Source: Nocardiopsis mwathae
GTDB taxonomy: Bacteria > Actinomycetota > Actinomycetes > Streptosporangiales > Streptosporangiaceae
Direction of reading: 5' to 3'
Length of the DNA: 64,000 nt
Assembly: GCF_014201195.1 (NCBI RefSeq)
Contig: NZ_JACHDS010000001.1
Location: 3,100,001-3,164,000, forward strand
This document shows positions 18,633 through 27,426 of this stretch, piece after piece (position 1 is the stretch's first letter; each line of letters opens with the position of its first letter). The notes under the pieces are model-generated. The model saw nothing but the letters and a program-made list of their open reading frames with translations. It had not been told where the DNA came from and did no database searches. Made by a program: the position numbers and the translations under genes.

Positions 18633-19796
18633 GTGGCACGCACGGAACCGGCAACGGTCACACGGATCGCGAGCATCGACGCGACGCTGGTCCGGCTACC
18701 GCTGGCGCCCCCCAGATCGGAGGCCCGCACGGCCGAGGGCAGACCGCGCCGCGCCCCGCACGCGCTGGTCCGGGTGACCGACGACAACGGGCTGAGCGGC
18801 TGGGGAGAGATCCCGGCCGTCGGCCCCGACCGATGGCGGGCCTTGGTCGACGGCTTCGCCCCCGCGCTGCTGCGGCACTCCTGGATGCGTCCGACCGAGG
18901 CACCACTGGCCTGGGTGGACCTGCCGCACGCCCCGGAGGTGGCGTCCGGGCTCGATGTGGCCTGCTGGGACCTGTGGAGCCGGCAGCGCGGCACGCCCCT
19001 GTCCCACGCGCTGGGCGGCGACCGCACGGCGATCACGGCGGGCGTCACCCTCGGCCGCAGACCCTCGCCGGAGTCGCTGGTCCTGGAGGTCAACCGGCAG
19101 GTCGGCGCCGGGTTCCGCCGCATCCGCCTGGAGATCGAACCGGGCTGGGACCTGGAGCCGGTGCGGGCCGTTCAGGAGAGCTTCCCGTTCCTGGTGCTCC
19201 AGGTGACGGGGCGAGGACGCTACACCGAGGTCCCCGCCGACCTGGACGCCCTGCGCGCCCTGGACGACTACGGCCTGCTCACCATCGAGCAGCCCTTCGC
19301 CGCCGACGACCTGGCCGCGCACGCCCGGCTCCGCCGCGAACTGCGCACCCCGATCGCACTGGACACGTCGGTCGACTCGCTGGAGACGCTCGATGACGCC
19401 ATCCGCCTGGAAGCGGCGAACGCCCTCAACCTCCGGGTCGCCCGCATGGGCGGGCTGACCCCGGCCCGACGCGCCCACGACCGCGCGGCCGACGCGGGGT
19501 GGGACGTGTGGTGCGGCGCCGACGGCGAATCCGGTGTCGGCCGCGCGGCCATCGTCGCGCTGGCCTCCCTACCGGGCATCAGCCTGCCCAGCGAGATGCC
19601 GGGCGCCGGCGGCCTGCACGCCCGCGACGTCGTGGTGCCGCCGGTGCGCGCACACGACGGCATCACCCCGATCCCGCTGACCCAGCCGGGCCTCGGCCAC
19701 GACATCGACCCTCGCGCCCTGCGCGCGCTGGCGGTCCGATCGGTCACCCTCGACCACCAGGGCTCCCGACCGGCCGACGCGCAGAGCCTGGCCTGA
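18633..19796 (+). CDS. Enolase-superfamily protein without catalytic lysines (probable pseudoenzyme)
   Basis: Protein of 387 residues resembling o-succinylbenzoate synthase/N-acylamino acid racemase members: GWGEIPAV, ASGLDVACWDLWSRQRGTPLSHALGG, IEQPFAADDL, and VGRAAIVALASLPGI. The residues that do the chemistry are replaced. The KxK motif is R165-L-E167 (RIRLEIEPGWD), the first metal-binding Asp (QVDAN) is T192, and the opposite base Lys (NIKPGR) is R268. Glu219 and Asp244 remain. Racemase or synthase activity is not expected; the role is unknown. The GTG start at 18633 has GGAGGCGGGG upstream. Its 3' half is overlapped in antisense by the extended Uma2-like frame. Confidence 0.85.
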   Translation: MARTEPATVTRIASIDATLVRLPLAPPRSEARTAEGRPRRAPHALVRVTDDNGLSGWGEIPAVGPDRWRALVDGFAPALLRHSWMRPTEAPLAWVDLPHAPEVASGLDVACWDLWSRQRGTPLSHALGGDRTAITAGVTLGRRPSPESLVLEVNRQVGAGFRRIRLEIEPGWDLEPVRAVQESFPFLVLQVTGRGRYTEVPADLDALRALDDYGLLTIEQPFAADDLAAHARLRRELRTPIALDTSVDSLETLDDAIRLEAANALNLRVARMGGLTPARRAHDRAADAGWDVWCGADGESGVGRAAIVALASLPGISLPSEMPGAGGLHARDVVVPPVRAHDGITPIPLTQPGLGHDIDPRALRALAVRSVTLDHQGSRPADAQSLA

Positions 19797-20419
19797 AAAG
19801 ACCAGGCCGGGAAACCTCGGCTCCCGCCGGCGATGGCCTGCTTCCATGGACCGTCGGCGATGAGCCAGTGCGGCACGAGCTTCACTGGGAACGGGAACTC
19901 GGTCTCAAAGAGGCTTTCTCCGAAGACCTGGCAGATTTCCCTGTACATCCCGTCCCTGATCCGCAGTTCATTGATCTCGATCTTGTCCGCCAAAGCATTG
20001 ATGATCCAGTAGGACTCAACACCGAACTTCTCGTATTCCACGCGCTTGGCGATCATGTCGCGCGAGACACTCGACGGTGAGATGACCTCGATCGCGAGCA
20101 GCGGAGGCGCCGTGAAGTAGGGCTCTTCGTAGTCCTCCGTGCGGAATACGGACAGATCGGGAATCCGGTGGTGGGTTCTGTCGCCGTGAAAGTTCACCCC
20201 CGCACCCTGATAGACCTCGTAGCCATCGGGTGCGAGGTTCCCCACGTACAGGTGGAGCCGCTGCTCGACCCGCGCATGTCGAGCGGTCGGTGCGGGAGAC
20301 ACGTCAAGCCTCCCGTCGACCAGCTCGTAGCGTCTCCCGTCGTCGGGCATGCGCTGCAGGTCCTCCACGGTCAGGGGACGCCGCTGCGGCTCCGGGCCTC
20401 CAATGGTCATGACAGGCAT
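19268..20419 (-). CDS. Uma2-family (DUF820) PD-(D/E)XK nuclease-like protein with read-through C-terminus
   Basis: The first 190 or so residues are a normal Uma2 domain: YELVDGRLDVSPAP, HHRIPDLSVFRTEDY (Asp) and APPLLAIEVISPSSVSRDM (Glu), then KRVEYEKFGVESYWII. The family usually ends near IADGPWK. Here no stop follows, and the frame runs another 190 or so residues through low-complexity Arg/Ala sequence, antisense to the enolase-like gene. The last true domain residue is near base 19840. Start ATG 20419 has AGAGG upstream. Whether the extension is translated is unknown. The domain call is firm; the C-terminus is doubtful. Confidence 0.75.
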   Translation of the reverse strand: MPVMTIGGPEPQRRPLTVEDLQRMPDDGRRYELVDGRLDVSPAPTARHARVEQRLHLYVGNLAPDGYEVYQGAGVNFHGDRTHHRIPDLSVFRTEDYEEPYFTAPPLLAIEVISPSSVSRDMIAKRVEYEKFGVESYWIINALADKIEINELRIRDGMYREICQVFGESLFETEFPFPVKLVPHWLIADGPWKQAIAGGSRGFPAWSFQARLCASAGREPWWSRVTDRTASARRARGSMSWPRPGWVSGIGVMPSCARTGGTTTSRACRPPAPGISLGRLMPGREASATMAARPTPDSPSAPHHTSHPASAARSWARRAGVSPPMRATRRLRAFAASRRMASSSVSSESTDVSSAIGVRSSRRSRACAARSSAAKGCSMVSRP

Positions 20420-20630
20420 ACTGCCTCTTCGGTTGCATGAGAGCCACTGCCCCGAAGGCGCGGCTGGTTACCGGTGGGTTTTCGAGATAAGGATCGAAAG
20501 CGAGTTCGTAGGGACTGCCCGGAATTCGACCGCAGGCCGCGCGGCGTTCGGCTAGAGGCAGAGGGCGCATGGTTACACTCCGCTTCGGCGACACGACAGC
20601 AGGTGGTGTCCGCCGTTCGGAGGTCGTCCT

Positions 20631-22856
20631 GTGTCCAGCCGTTCCGGCACGGCGCGAGCGTTCCTGGCCGCGCTGGCCGTCCCCCTCTTCCTCGTCCTCC
20701 TCTCCCCCGCCGCGGTCGCCGGTGTCCTGGACGTCCCGGCCGCGGAGACGTCGCGCTCGCAGCCGGTGGCGCCTGGCGTCGTCCTCACCTCCACGGAAGT
20801 ACCGGAAGGGTCCGACGGGGCCGCCACGCGCCAGCACTTCGGCGTGCTGAGCGCCGACCTCGGCGGCGGGGCGGCCGTGGGCTACGCCGACCCCGGTGCC
20901 GTCAGCGCCGCGGCCCCGCTGCCGCAGCTCATCCGGCCCCATGACAGCGCCGTGGCCGCCGTCAACGGGGACTACTTCGACATCACCGCCTCCTCCGCCC
21001 CGCTCGGCGCCGCCGTCCGAGACGGGCGGGTGGTGAAGTCGCCCACGGGGACCCACGAGAACGCCGCGGTGTTCACCGCCGATGGCACGGGGAGCATCGG
21101 CCGGGCGCGGTTCACCGGGACCGTCACGCTGGCCGGCGCGGCGGTTCCGCTCGACCGCCTGAACAGCCACGAGATCCCGGACGACGGTATCGGCGCGTTC
21201 ACCTCGGACTGGGGCACCCACCCGCGGGAGCGCGCGACGCTGGGCGCCGACCGCGTCACCGAGCTGGAGGTCCGCGGCGGCACCGTGCGCGACGTCCGCG
21301 AGAAGCCCGGCGACGGTGCCATCGCGCCGGACACCACCGTGCTGGTCGGTGTGGACGCCGCAGCCGACCGGCTGGAGGAGGTCGGGGTGGGCGACGCGGT
21401 CGCGGTCGGCTACGGCCTCACCGCCGACGGTGTCCGGCCGCACACCGCGATCGGCGGGCGCCACGTGCTGCTGCGCGGCGGGCGGGTGACCGCCCCGGCC
21501 GGCGACACCTCCCGCCACCCGCGCACCGCCATCGGCTTCTCCGCCGACGGACGCCGGATGTTCCTGGCCACGGCCGACGGGCGAACGGCCGGCACGCCGG
21601 GCGTGACGCTGCGCGACATGGCCGGGCGGCTGCTGCGCGCCGGGGCGACCGACGCCCTCGAACTCGACGGCGGGGGCTCCTCGACGCTGCTGGCCCGCGA
21701 GCCCGGCGCCGCCGCGCCGACCGTGTGGAACCGCACGGGCGGCCTCTTCCGGGCCGTCCCCAACGGGCTGGTCGTGCTCGCCCCGCCGGGTTCCGGCAGG
21801 GTGCGCGGCGTGTGGGTCCGCCCACGCATCGAGTCGCGTCCGCCGCCCGGTTCGGCCGTGCCGCGCCAGGCCGACCCCCATCGCGTGTTCTCCGGGCTGC
21901 GGCGCGCCCTGACCGCCGCCACGCACGACGAGAACCACGGCCCGGTCCGCCACCCGCCGCGCCCGGAGAGCCTGCGCTGGTCGGCCTCTGGCGGCGCGGT
22001 CTCCGGCGGCCGGGACGTCCGCTACACCGCCGGTGCGCCCGGGGCGGCCACGGTCACCGCCCGCTGGGGCCCGGTGCACGGCGCGGTGGAGCTGGAGGTC
22101 CTGCCGGGCCCGGCACGTCTCGCGGCCGCGCCCGCGTCGCTCGCCTTCCCCGACGCCTCGGGGGCCGCCCGGATGGCGCTGACCGGCGTCGCTCCCGACG
22201 GGAGCCGCGCGCCGGTCGAGCCGGACGACGTCGTGCTCGACTTCGACCCGGAACTGGTGGACGTCGCGCCTCGGCCCGACGGAACGCTGCGCGTCGCACC
22301 CCGCACCGACCGCGGTGCCGGCGGGATCGCGGTCTCGGTCTCCGGGTCCCACGGCACCGTGCGGACCACGGTTCCGGTCCGGATCGGGACGGTGACCGAG
22401 CAGGTCGCCGGGTTCGACGACGCGGAGCGCTGGACGGCCTCCGCCGTGCGCGGGGAGGCGTCGGTCCGCGCGGTGCCCGACCGCTCGGGAGAGGGTCGCG
22501 CCCTGGCCCTCGCCTACGACTTCACCTCCGGCCAGGGCACCCGCGCCGCCTACGCCCACCCGCCCTCGCCCATCCGACTCGACAGGGAGGCGTTCGGTTT
22601 CGGTCTGCGGGTGCGCGGGGACGGCCGGGGTGCCCGAATCACCCTGTCGCTGGTCGACGCCGAGGGACGCGGCCACACCCTGCGCGGCCCGGAGGTCGAC
22701 TGGACCGGCTGGCGGCGGGTGGAGTTCGACGTTCCACCGGCCGCGCATCCGCTGACCCTCACCCGGATCTACGCCTACGAGACGAGCCCGGAGCGCGCCT
22801 ACGGCGGTGAGCTGGTGTTCGACGACCTGACGGCCGTACTCGCGGTGGAGGAGTGA
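20631..22856 (+). CDS. Secreted phosphodiester glycosidase (NAGPA domain) family protein
   Basis: Protein of 741 residues. A signal peptide (hydrophobic core AALAVPLFLVLLSPAAVAG) is followed by an NAGPA-type domain: VAAVNGDYFDI, HPRTAIGFSADGRRMFLATADG, and DALELDGGGSSTLL near residue 345. The C-terminal 350 residues look beta-rich, with Ig-like and carbohydrate-binding-like segments (RWSASGGAVSGG; WRRVEFDVPP). It probably acts on phosphodiester-linked sugars outside the cell; the natural substrate is unknown. GTG 20631 follows GGAGGT at 20619-20624. Confidence 0.88.
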   Translation: MSSRSGTARAFLAALAVPLFLVLLSPAAVAGVLDVPAAETSRSQPVAPGVVLTSTEVPEGSDGAATRQHFGVLSADLGGGAAVGYADPGAVSAAAPLPQLIRPHDSAVAAVNGDYFDITASSAPLGAAVRDGRVVKSPTGTHENAAVFTADGTGSIGRARFTGTVTLAGAAVPLDRLNSHEIPDDGIGAFTSDWGTHPRERATLGADRVTELEVRGGTVRDVREKPGDGAIAPDTTVLVGVDAAADRLEEVGVGDAVAVGYGLTADGVRPHTAIGGRHVLLRGGRVTAPAGDTSRHPRTAIGFSADGRRMFLATADGRTAGTPGVTLRDMAGRLLRAGATDALELDGGGSSTLLAREPGAAAPTVWNRTGGLFRAVPNGLVVLAPPGSGRVRGVWVRPRIESRPPPGSAVPRQADPHRVFSGLRRALTAATHDENHGPVRHPPRPESLRWSASGGAVSGGRDVRYTAGAPGAATVTARWGPVHGAVELEVLPGPARLAAAPASLAFPDASGAARMALTGVAPDGSRAPVEPDDVVLDFDPELVDVAPRPDGTLRVAPRTDRGAGGIAVSVSGSHGTVRTTVPVRIGTVTEQVAGFDDAERWTASAVRGEASVRAVPDRSGEGRALALAYDFTSGQGTRAAYAHPPSPIRLDREAFGFGLRVRGDGRGARITLSLVDAEGRGHTLRGPEVDWTGWRRVEFDVPPAAHPLTLTRIYAYETSPERAYGGELVFDDLTAVLAVEE

Positions 22857-22889
22857 CCGACGGGGAGCAGACCATGACCCCGGTCACAT

Positions 22890-22899
22890 ACCGTACGGT
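22890..22899. promoter_or_regulatory. ACCGTACGGT palindrome upstream of maoC-like gene
   Basis: Ten-base perfect palindrome within ATACCGTACGGTCGGT, about 95 bp upstream of the MaoC-type gene. The shape fits a TetR-family operator. No cognate regulator is adjacent. Confidence 0.3.
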
Positions 22900-22992
22900 C
22901 GGTCCGCGCTAGAGTCGGGCCGACGGCGTCCGCCGGCCGCCCGGCGGGTTCGCTCCGGCTTTTCCGTCCGACCGTGGGGAGCGCAGCAGAAC

Positions 22993-23448
22993 ATGCGGAA
23001 GTTCGCCGACATCTCCGAGCTCGTCGCCGCCGAGGGTGAGCACCTGGGGTACAGCGACTGGCTCACCGTCACCCAGGACCGGATCGACCGGTTCGCCGAC
23101 GCCACCGGGGACCACCAGTGGATCCACGTCGACGCCGAGCGGGCCGCGCAGGGCCCCTTCGGCCGCACGATCGCACACGGCTACCTCACCCTGTCCCTGC
23201 TGGCCTACTTCGGCCCGCGCGTCTACACGCTGGAGCGGCCGCCGAAGATGGGCATCAACTACGGGCTGAACAAGGTGCGCTTCCTGCAGCCGGTGGCGGA
23301 GGGCGCGCGGGTGCGCGACGGGATCGAGCTGGCGGAGGCCAAGGAGACCGGCAAGGGGACCCTGCTGACGATGCGGCACGAGGTGGAGATCGAGGGCGGG
23401 CAGCGCCCCGCCCTCGTCGCCGAGGCACTGGTGCTGGTGGTTCCCTGA
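22993..23448 (+). CDS. MaoC-family dehydratase
   Basis: Hot-dog-fold enoyl-CoA hydratase of 151 residues. The active-site Asp and His are visible in DRFADATGDHQWIHVD and GPFGRTIAHGYLTLSLL, and MGINYGLNKVRFLQPV follows. It hydrates a trans-2-enoyl-CoA in acyl-CoA breakdown; the chain specificity is unknown. Transcribed alone, with GGGGAG 11 bases before ATG. Confidence 0.94.
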   Translation: MRKFADISELVAAEGEHLGYSDWLTVTQDRIDRFADATGDHQWIHVDAERAAQGPFGRTIAHGYLTLSLLAYFGPRVYTLERPPKMGINYGLNKVRFLQPVAEGARVRDGIELAEAKETGKGTLLTMRHEVEIEGGQRPALVAEALVLVVP

Positions 23449-23790
23449 GGCGTGGCCCACTCCCCTAGCTGATCCACATCACCGCAGGTCAACGCGGCGT
23501 GTCGCGCCTCGGACACCGAGCGCGACCCGCCGATGATGATTCCCCCTCGATTAGCTAAACATCCGGCAAATCGCCACAAATCACCCCTTGGCGACGAACT
23601 AACCTCGTCGGGGTTCCGCGGCGTGTCCGCAGGCCGCGGACCGTTCCAAGACGTTTGCACCCCCGCCGCCCCGGCGTGTCAACACACGGCAAAGAGCCCG
23701 CAGCCCTCGGTTCGTCGTGTCGCCCCCCTGATGCCCCCCGTGTTCAGCTGGCCCCGGCGTGGGTGCACGGGGGAGATCAAAGGGGAGAAC
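23449..23790. other. Intergenic promoter region
   Basis: 342 bp between maoC-like and flavin oxidase genes. A comparatively AT-rich stretch (TTAGCTAAACATCCGGCAAA around 23551-23570) probably holds the promoter of the downstream gene. No gene is supported. Confidence 0.4.
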
Positions 23791-25791
23791 ATGGCCGAGG
23801 AGCCGCGCTGTCCGGCCTCACGTGACCGCGAGCTGGGCATGGACGCGAACATCAGCCGACGCGACTTCTTCGACGGGGTCGCCGTGACCGCCGTCGCGGG
23901 AGCAGCGGTGACGGCACTCGCCGGATGCGCGCCCGGCGGCGACCGTCCGTGGGCCGCCAGCCCCGCCGTACCCGCGGCGGTACCCGACGGCGCCGACTAC
24001 CCGCCGGACCTCACCGGCCTGCGCGGCAACACCCAGCAGGCGCTGAGTATCCCGCACGCCATCCGCGACAACCGGCTCGGCAGCGTGACCGACACCGCCC
24101 TCGTCGACGACACCGGGGAGCACTACGACCTGGTCGTCGTCGGCGCCGGGATCAGCGGTCTGGCCGCCGCCCACTTCTACCGCCGGCGCAACCCCGGGGC
24201 CAAGGTCCTCATCCTCGACAACCACGACGAGTTCGGCGGGCACGCGCGGCGCAACGAATTCCGCCCCGAGGGCCGCGACCAGGTCCTCATCGGGTACGGC
24301 GGCACCCAGGCCATCGACACCCCCTCGGCCTACAGCAAGGAGGCCATGGGGCTGCTTCGCGAGCTCGGGATCGACATCGAGAAGTTCGAGAAGTACTTCG
24401 ACCAGAAGTTCTACGACAAGTTCAAGCTGGCCCAGGAGGGCGACAGCGTCTTCTTCCGGTACGAGGACTTCGGCCGCGACCACCTCGCCGTCCGCGCCAA
24501 GGGCATGTCCACCGAGGAGTGGCTGGCCGACGCCCCGCTGAGCGACGAGGGCCGCGCCGACATCATCACCCTGCTCGACGAACCCGAGGACTGGCTCCCC
24601 GGGCTGAGCGACGACGAGAAGAAGACCCGGCTCGCCGAGATCACCTACACCGACTACATCCGCGACATCGCCGGACTGGGCGAGGAGGCGGTCGACTTCT
24701 GCCGCTCGCTGACCAGCGACGAGTGGGCCGTGCCCGCCGCCGACTGGAGCGCGCTGGACGCGTGGGGCGACGGCTACCCCGGCTTCGACGGGCTCGGCCT
24801 CGACGACTCCCGGCCGCACCGCCTCAACTCCTACTCGGTGAGCCGCTTCTGGGGCCGCGACGACCCGTACATCTACCACTTCCCCGACGGCAACGCGAGC
24901 ATCGTGCGGCTGCTGGTCCACCGCCTCATCCCCGCCTCCGTGCCGGGCGCCGATGAGCTCGACATGGACAGCGTCGTCCTCGCCGAATTCGACTACACCG
25001 AGCTCGACAAGCCGGAGAACGACGTCCGGCTGCGGCTGGCCTCGCCCTGCACCAACCTGCGGCACGACGGGGCGCCGGGATCCGCCGAGCGCGTGTTCGT
25101 GACCTACCACAGCACCGACGGCAAGCTGCACCGGGTGACCGGCGACCACGTCGTCATGGCGGCCTGGCACGTGATGGGCCAGTACCTCATGACGGAACTG
25201 CCCAGCACCCAGCGCCTGGCCATGAAGGACGCCTCCAAGCAGCCGCTGGTCTACGCCAACGTCCAGGTGCGCAACTGGCGGCCGTGGGTGGAACTGGGTA
25301 TGCGGCACGTCCGCTTCTCCAGCGGCGACTGGGCCGTCGCCCAGCTCGACTACCCCGTCAGCATGGGCGGCTACAAGCACCCGCAGGACCCCGACGAGCC
25401 GATCATCATCCAGATGATCGGCGTGCCCTCCCCGGAGGGCATGGCCCCGGCGCAGGCCGCGATCTCGGCCCGGCACCGGATCCTGCACATCCCCTTCGAG
25501 GGCTATGAGCGCAGCATCCGCGAGGCGCTCAACCGCGCGCTCGGCGACGGCGGGTTCGACGCGAAGCGCGACATCGAGGCGATCACCGTGAACCGGTGGG
25601 GGCACGGGTACGCCAGGGAGTACGCGCGTCCGTTCGACCGGTTCTGGCCGGACGGCCCGACCCCGGCCGACACCGCCCGCCGGAAGCTCGGCCGCATCGT
25701 CATCGCCAACTCCGACGCGGCCCCCAACGCCTACACCGACACCGCCATCGACCAGGCACACCGCGCGGTCACCGAGCTCTTCGAGTCCTAA
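23791..25791 (+). CDS. Tat-exported flavin amine oxidase, spermidine dehydrogenase-like
   Basis: Protein of 666 residues. The Tat motif SRRDFF near residue 20 is followed by a hydrophobic run and a lipobox-like TALAGC, so it is probably exported folded with FAD bound and may be lipidated. FAD Rossmann motif DLVVVGAGISGLAAAHFYRR; then LILDNHDEFGGHARRNEF, and IGYGGTQAIDTPSAYSKE as in SpdH-type oxidases. It is expected to oxidise an amine such as a polyamine at the cell surface; the substrate is inferred. ATG 23791 has AGGGGAG 5 bases before it. Confidence 0.87.
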   Translation: MAEEPRCPASRDRELGMDANISRRDFFDGVAVTAVAGAAVTALAGCAPGGDRPWAASPAVPAAVPDGADYPPDLTGLRGNTQQALSIPHAIRDNRLGSVTDTALVDDTGEHYDLVVVGAGISGLAAAHFYRRRNPGAKVLILDNHDEFGGHARRNEFRPEGRDQVLIGYGGTQAIDTPSAYSKEAMGLLRELGIDIEKFEKYFDQKFYDKFKLAQEGDSVFFRYEDFGRDHLAVRAKGMSTEEWLADAPLSDEGRADIITLLDEPEDWLPGLSDDEKKTRLAEITYTDYIRDIAGLGEEAVDFCRSLTSDEWAVPAADWSALDAWGDGYPGFDGLGLDDSRPHRLNSYSVSRFWGRDDPYIYHFPDGNASIVRLLVHRLIPASVPGADELDMDSVVLAEFDYTELDKPENDVRLRLASPCTNLRHDGAPGSAERVFVTYHSTDGKLHRVTGDHVVMAAWHVMGQYLMTELPSTQRLAMKDASKQPLVYANVQVRNWRPWVELGMRHVRFSSGDWAVAQLDYPVSMGGYKHPQDPDEPIIIQMIGVPSPEGMAPAQAAISARHRILHIPFEGYERSIREALNRALGDGGFDAKRDIEAITVNRWGHGYAREYARPFDRFWPDGPTPADTARRKLGRIVIANSDAAPNAYTDTAIDQAHRAVTELFES

Positions 25792-25830
25792 GGCATGCCC
25801 CGTGGATCGCGCCCGGGCGCAGAGCCCGGG

Positions 25831-25890
25831 CGTGCGGCCTGACGTGCGGCCTGACGTGCGGCCTGACGTGCGGCCTGACGTGCGCGCCGA
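25831..25890. repeat. 12-bp tandem repeat, five units
   Basis: Four identical CGTGCGGCCTGA units (25831-25878) and a fifth with two changes, lying between convergent genes just before a terminator hairpin. Confidence 0.95.
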
Positions 25891-25930
25891 CGGGCCGACA
25901 CCGCCCCGGCGGCGTCGGCCCGTCGGCGCG
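25883..25930. terminator. Bidirectional terminator hairpin
   Basis: 23-bp arms (25883-25905 and 25908-25930) with a single mismatch and a two-base loop, beginning CGCGCCGACGGGCCGAC. Located between two convergent genes; it could stop transcription from both sides. Confidence 0.8.
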
Positions 25931-25934
25931 CAGG

Positions 25935-26984
25935 CTACAGCGGGGTCCGGGTGAAGACGCGGGCACCCTTCTCCACGGCCTCGGAGCGGCAGGACAGCTC
26001 GGGGAACGCGGCCAGCCAGCGGTCGCTGAGGTCGCGCTCGGAACGGCGCACGGTGTCGTCCAGGACGATGACCGCGTCCGCCGCGCAGTGCGGCAGCAGC
26101 GCCGGAACGGCCGGGTAGCGGGCCTGGGTGGCGGTGGCCTCGGGCGGGCCGTCCACGAACACCAGGCCGATCTCCTTGAGATCGGCCACCGCCTTGAGGT
26201 CGTACCAGGGCTGCGGCGCCGACGCGCCGACGCCGTTCGCCCCGGGGTCGGCGTCCGGCGCCCACTCGGTCAGCGGGGCGTGGCGGACGTCGACGATGGC
26301 GTCGAGACCGTGCGCGGCGACCAGCTCGCGGGACAGCTCGGCGTATCGTTCCTCGTGCTCCAGGGCGACCAGGCGGCCGGCACCCGCCTTCCGCAGCGCG
26401 TAGCCGAGCCAGACGCTGGACGATCCGCTGCCGCACTCGACCACCAGCTCCGGGCGGCGCTCGTCGATGAGGCGGACCAGCAGCCGCAGCACGTCGGGGG
26501 AGGCGGCCCAGCCGCGCAGCGGCGGCATGAACGGGCCGGGGCGCAGGTGGTCCCGCAGCTCCGTCCAGGCGACCTGCTGCTCGTAGTCGTTGCGGCCCTG
26601 TGTGTTGACGGTCCGGATGACGTCACGGGAGAGCGCGGGCAGGGTCTCCTCACGCAGCCGGGACAGCTCCCCCCGCACCGCCGCGAACGACGCGTCGGCC
26701 TCCTCCCGCTGGACCGCGACCGCCCGCAGGGTGTCGCCCGTGCGCCGGTGCACGCCGCTGATCTCCCGGCTCAGCACGTTCACCCGGCGGGCCAGCCTCC
26801 GCACCATCACCGCGACCGCGGCCACCGCCGCGGCGACGACGCCGAGCGCGGCCAGCACCAGCGCGGTCCCCGCCGTGAGCAGGCCCGCCGCGGCGAGCGT
26901 CCCCGCCGCGAGGGCGCCGAGCGCCCCCGCCGCGACCACGTAGCCCAGGAGCCGGGACCGCCGGAACCGCCGGAACCGCAGCAT
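25935..26984 (-). CDS. Membrane-anchored class I methyltransferase
   Basis: Protein of 349 residues. Two hydrophobic segments near the N-terminus (about residues 13-60) are followed by a coiled-coil stretch (LSREISGVHRRTGDTLRAV) and a soluble C-terminal domain. That domain has SAM motif VVECGSGSSSVWLGYAL, LVALEHEERYAELSREL, IGLVFVDGPPEAT and AVIVLDDT. The layout resembles membrane-tethered methyltransferases of surface sugar or lipid pathways. ATG 26984 has GGAGGT 4 bases before it, which decides against the longer frame. It is divergent from the Wadjet operon; a functional link is unproven. Confidence 0.82.
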   Translation of the reverse strand: MLRFRRFRRSRLLGYVVAAGALGALAAGTLAAAGLLTAGTALVLAALGVVAAAVAAVAVMVRRLARRVNVLSREISGVHRRTGDTLRAVAVQREEADASFAAVRGELSRLREETLPALSRDVIRTVNTQGRNDYEQQVAWTELRDHLRPGPFMPPLRGWAASPDVLRLLVRLIDERRPELVVECGSGSSSVWLGYALRKAGAGRLVALEHEERYAELSRELVAAHGLDAIVDVRHAPLTEWAPDADPGANGVGASAPQPWYDLKAVADLKEIGLVFVDGPPEATATQARYPAVPALLPHCAADAVIVLDDTVRRSERDLSDRWLAAFPELSCRSEAVEKGARVFTRTPL

Positions 26985-27426
26985 GAGACCTCCAGTGTGG
27001 ACAGGCGCGTCCGCGCGGGACGGCCGAACGTCGGGGGGCCCCGCGTCGACGCCGCGGACACGCCCCAGGGGAGCGGTCCCGCCATCCGGCGAACGACTCG
27101 GCGCGGCGGGTACGCGGCCGACGGTAACCCACCGCGACGCCCGCCGAGCAGCCCGCACGGCCCCGGGAGGCGCTCCCGCGACGCAATTCCCCCCGTGTTC
27201 ATCCGCCCCTCACCGGCGGGCCGCCACCGGTCCACCGTAACCGCGCGCCGCCACCCGCTCACCGCACCACACCGTGCGTTGTTCCGCGATGCCCCGGGGG
27301 GGGGAGTCGGTCGGGCGAAACGGCCATCCCCCGATGAGCGTCCGCGATCACTGTGCGGGGAGGGGCGGGGATCACCCGCCGGGGTGGCGCCGGCGGGGGC
27401 GCCGAAGCGCTAAGTTGGGGCGGGTC
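26985..27426. other. Divergent intergenic region before the Wadjet-type operon
   Basis: 442 bp of GC-rich sequence with no supported gene. It must hold the promoters of the methyltransferase and of jetA. I see no clear operator. Confidence 0.4.

Noticed and set aside
25831-25890. CRISPR array
   Set aside because: The 12-bp units are directly tandem with no spacers; this is a minisatellite.
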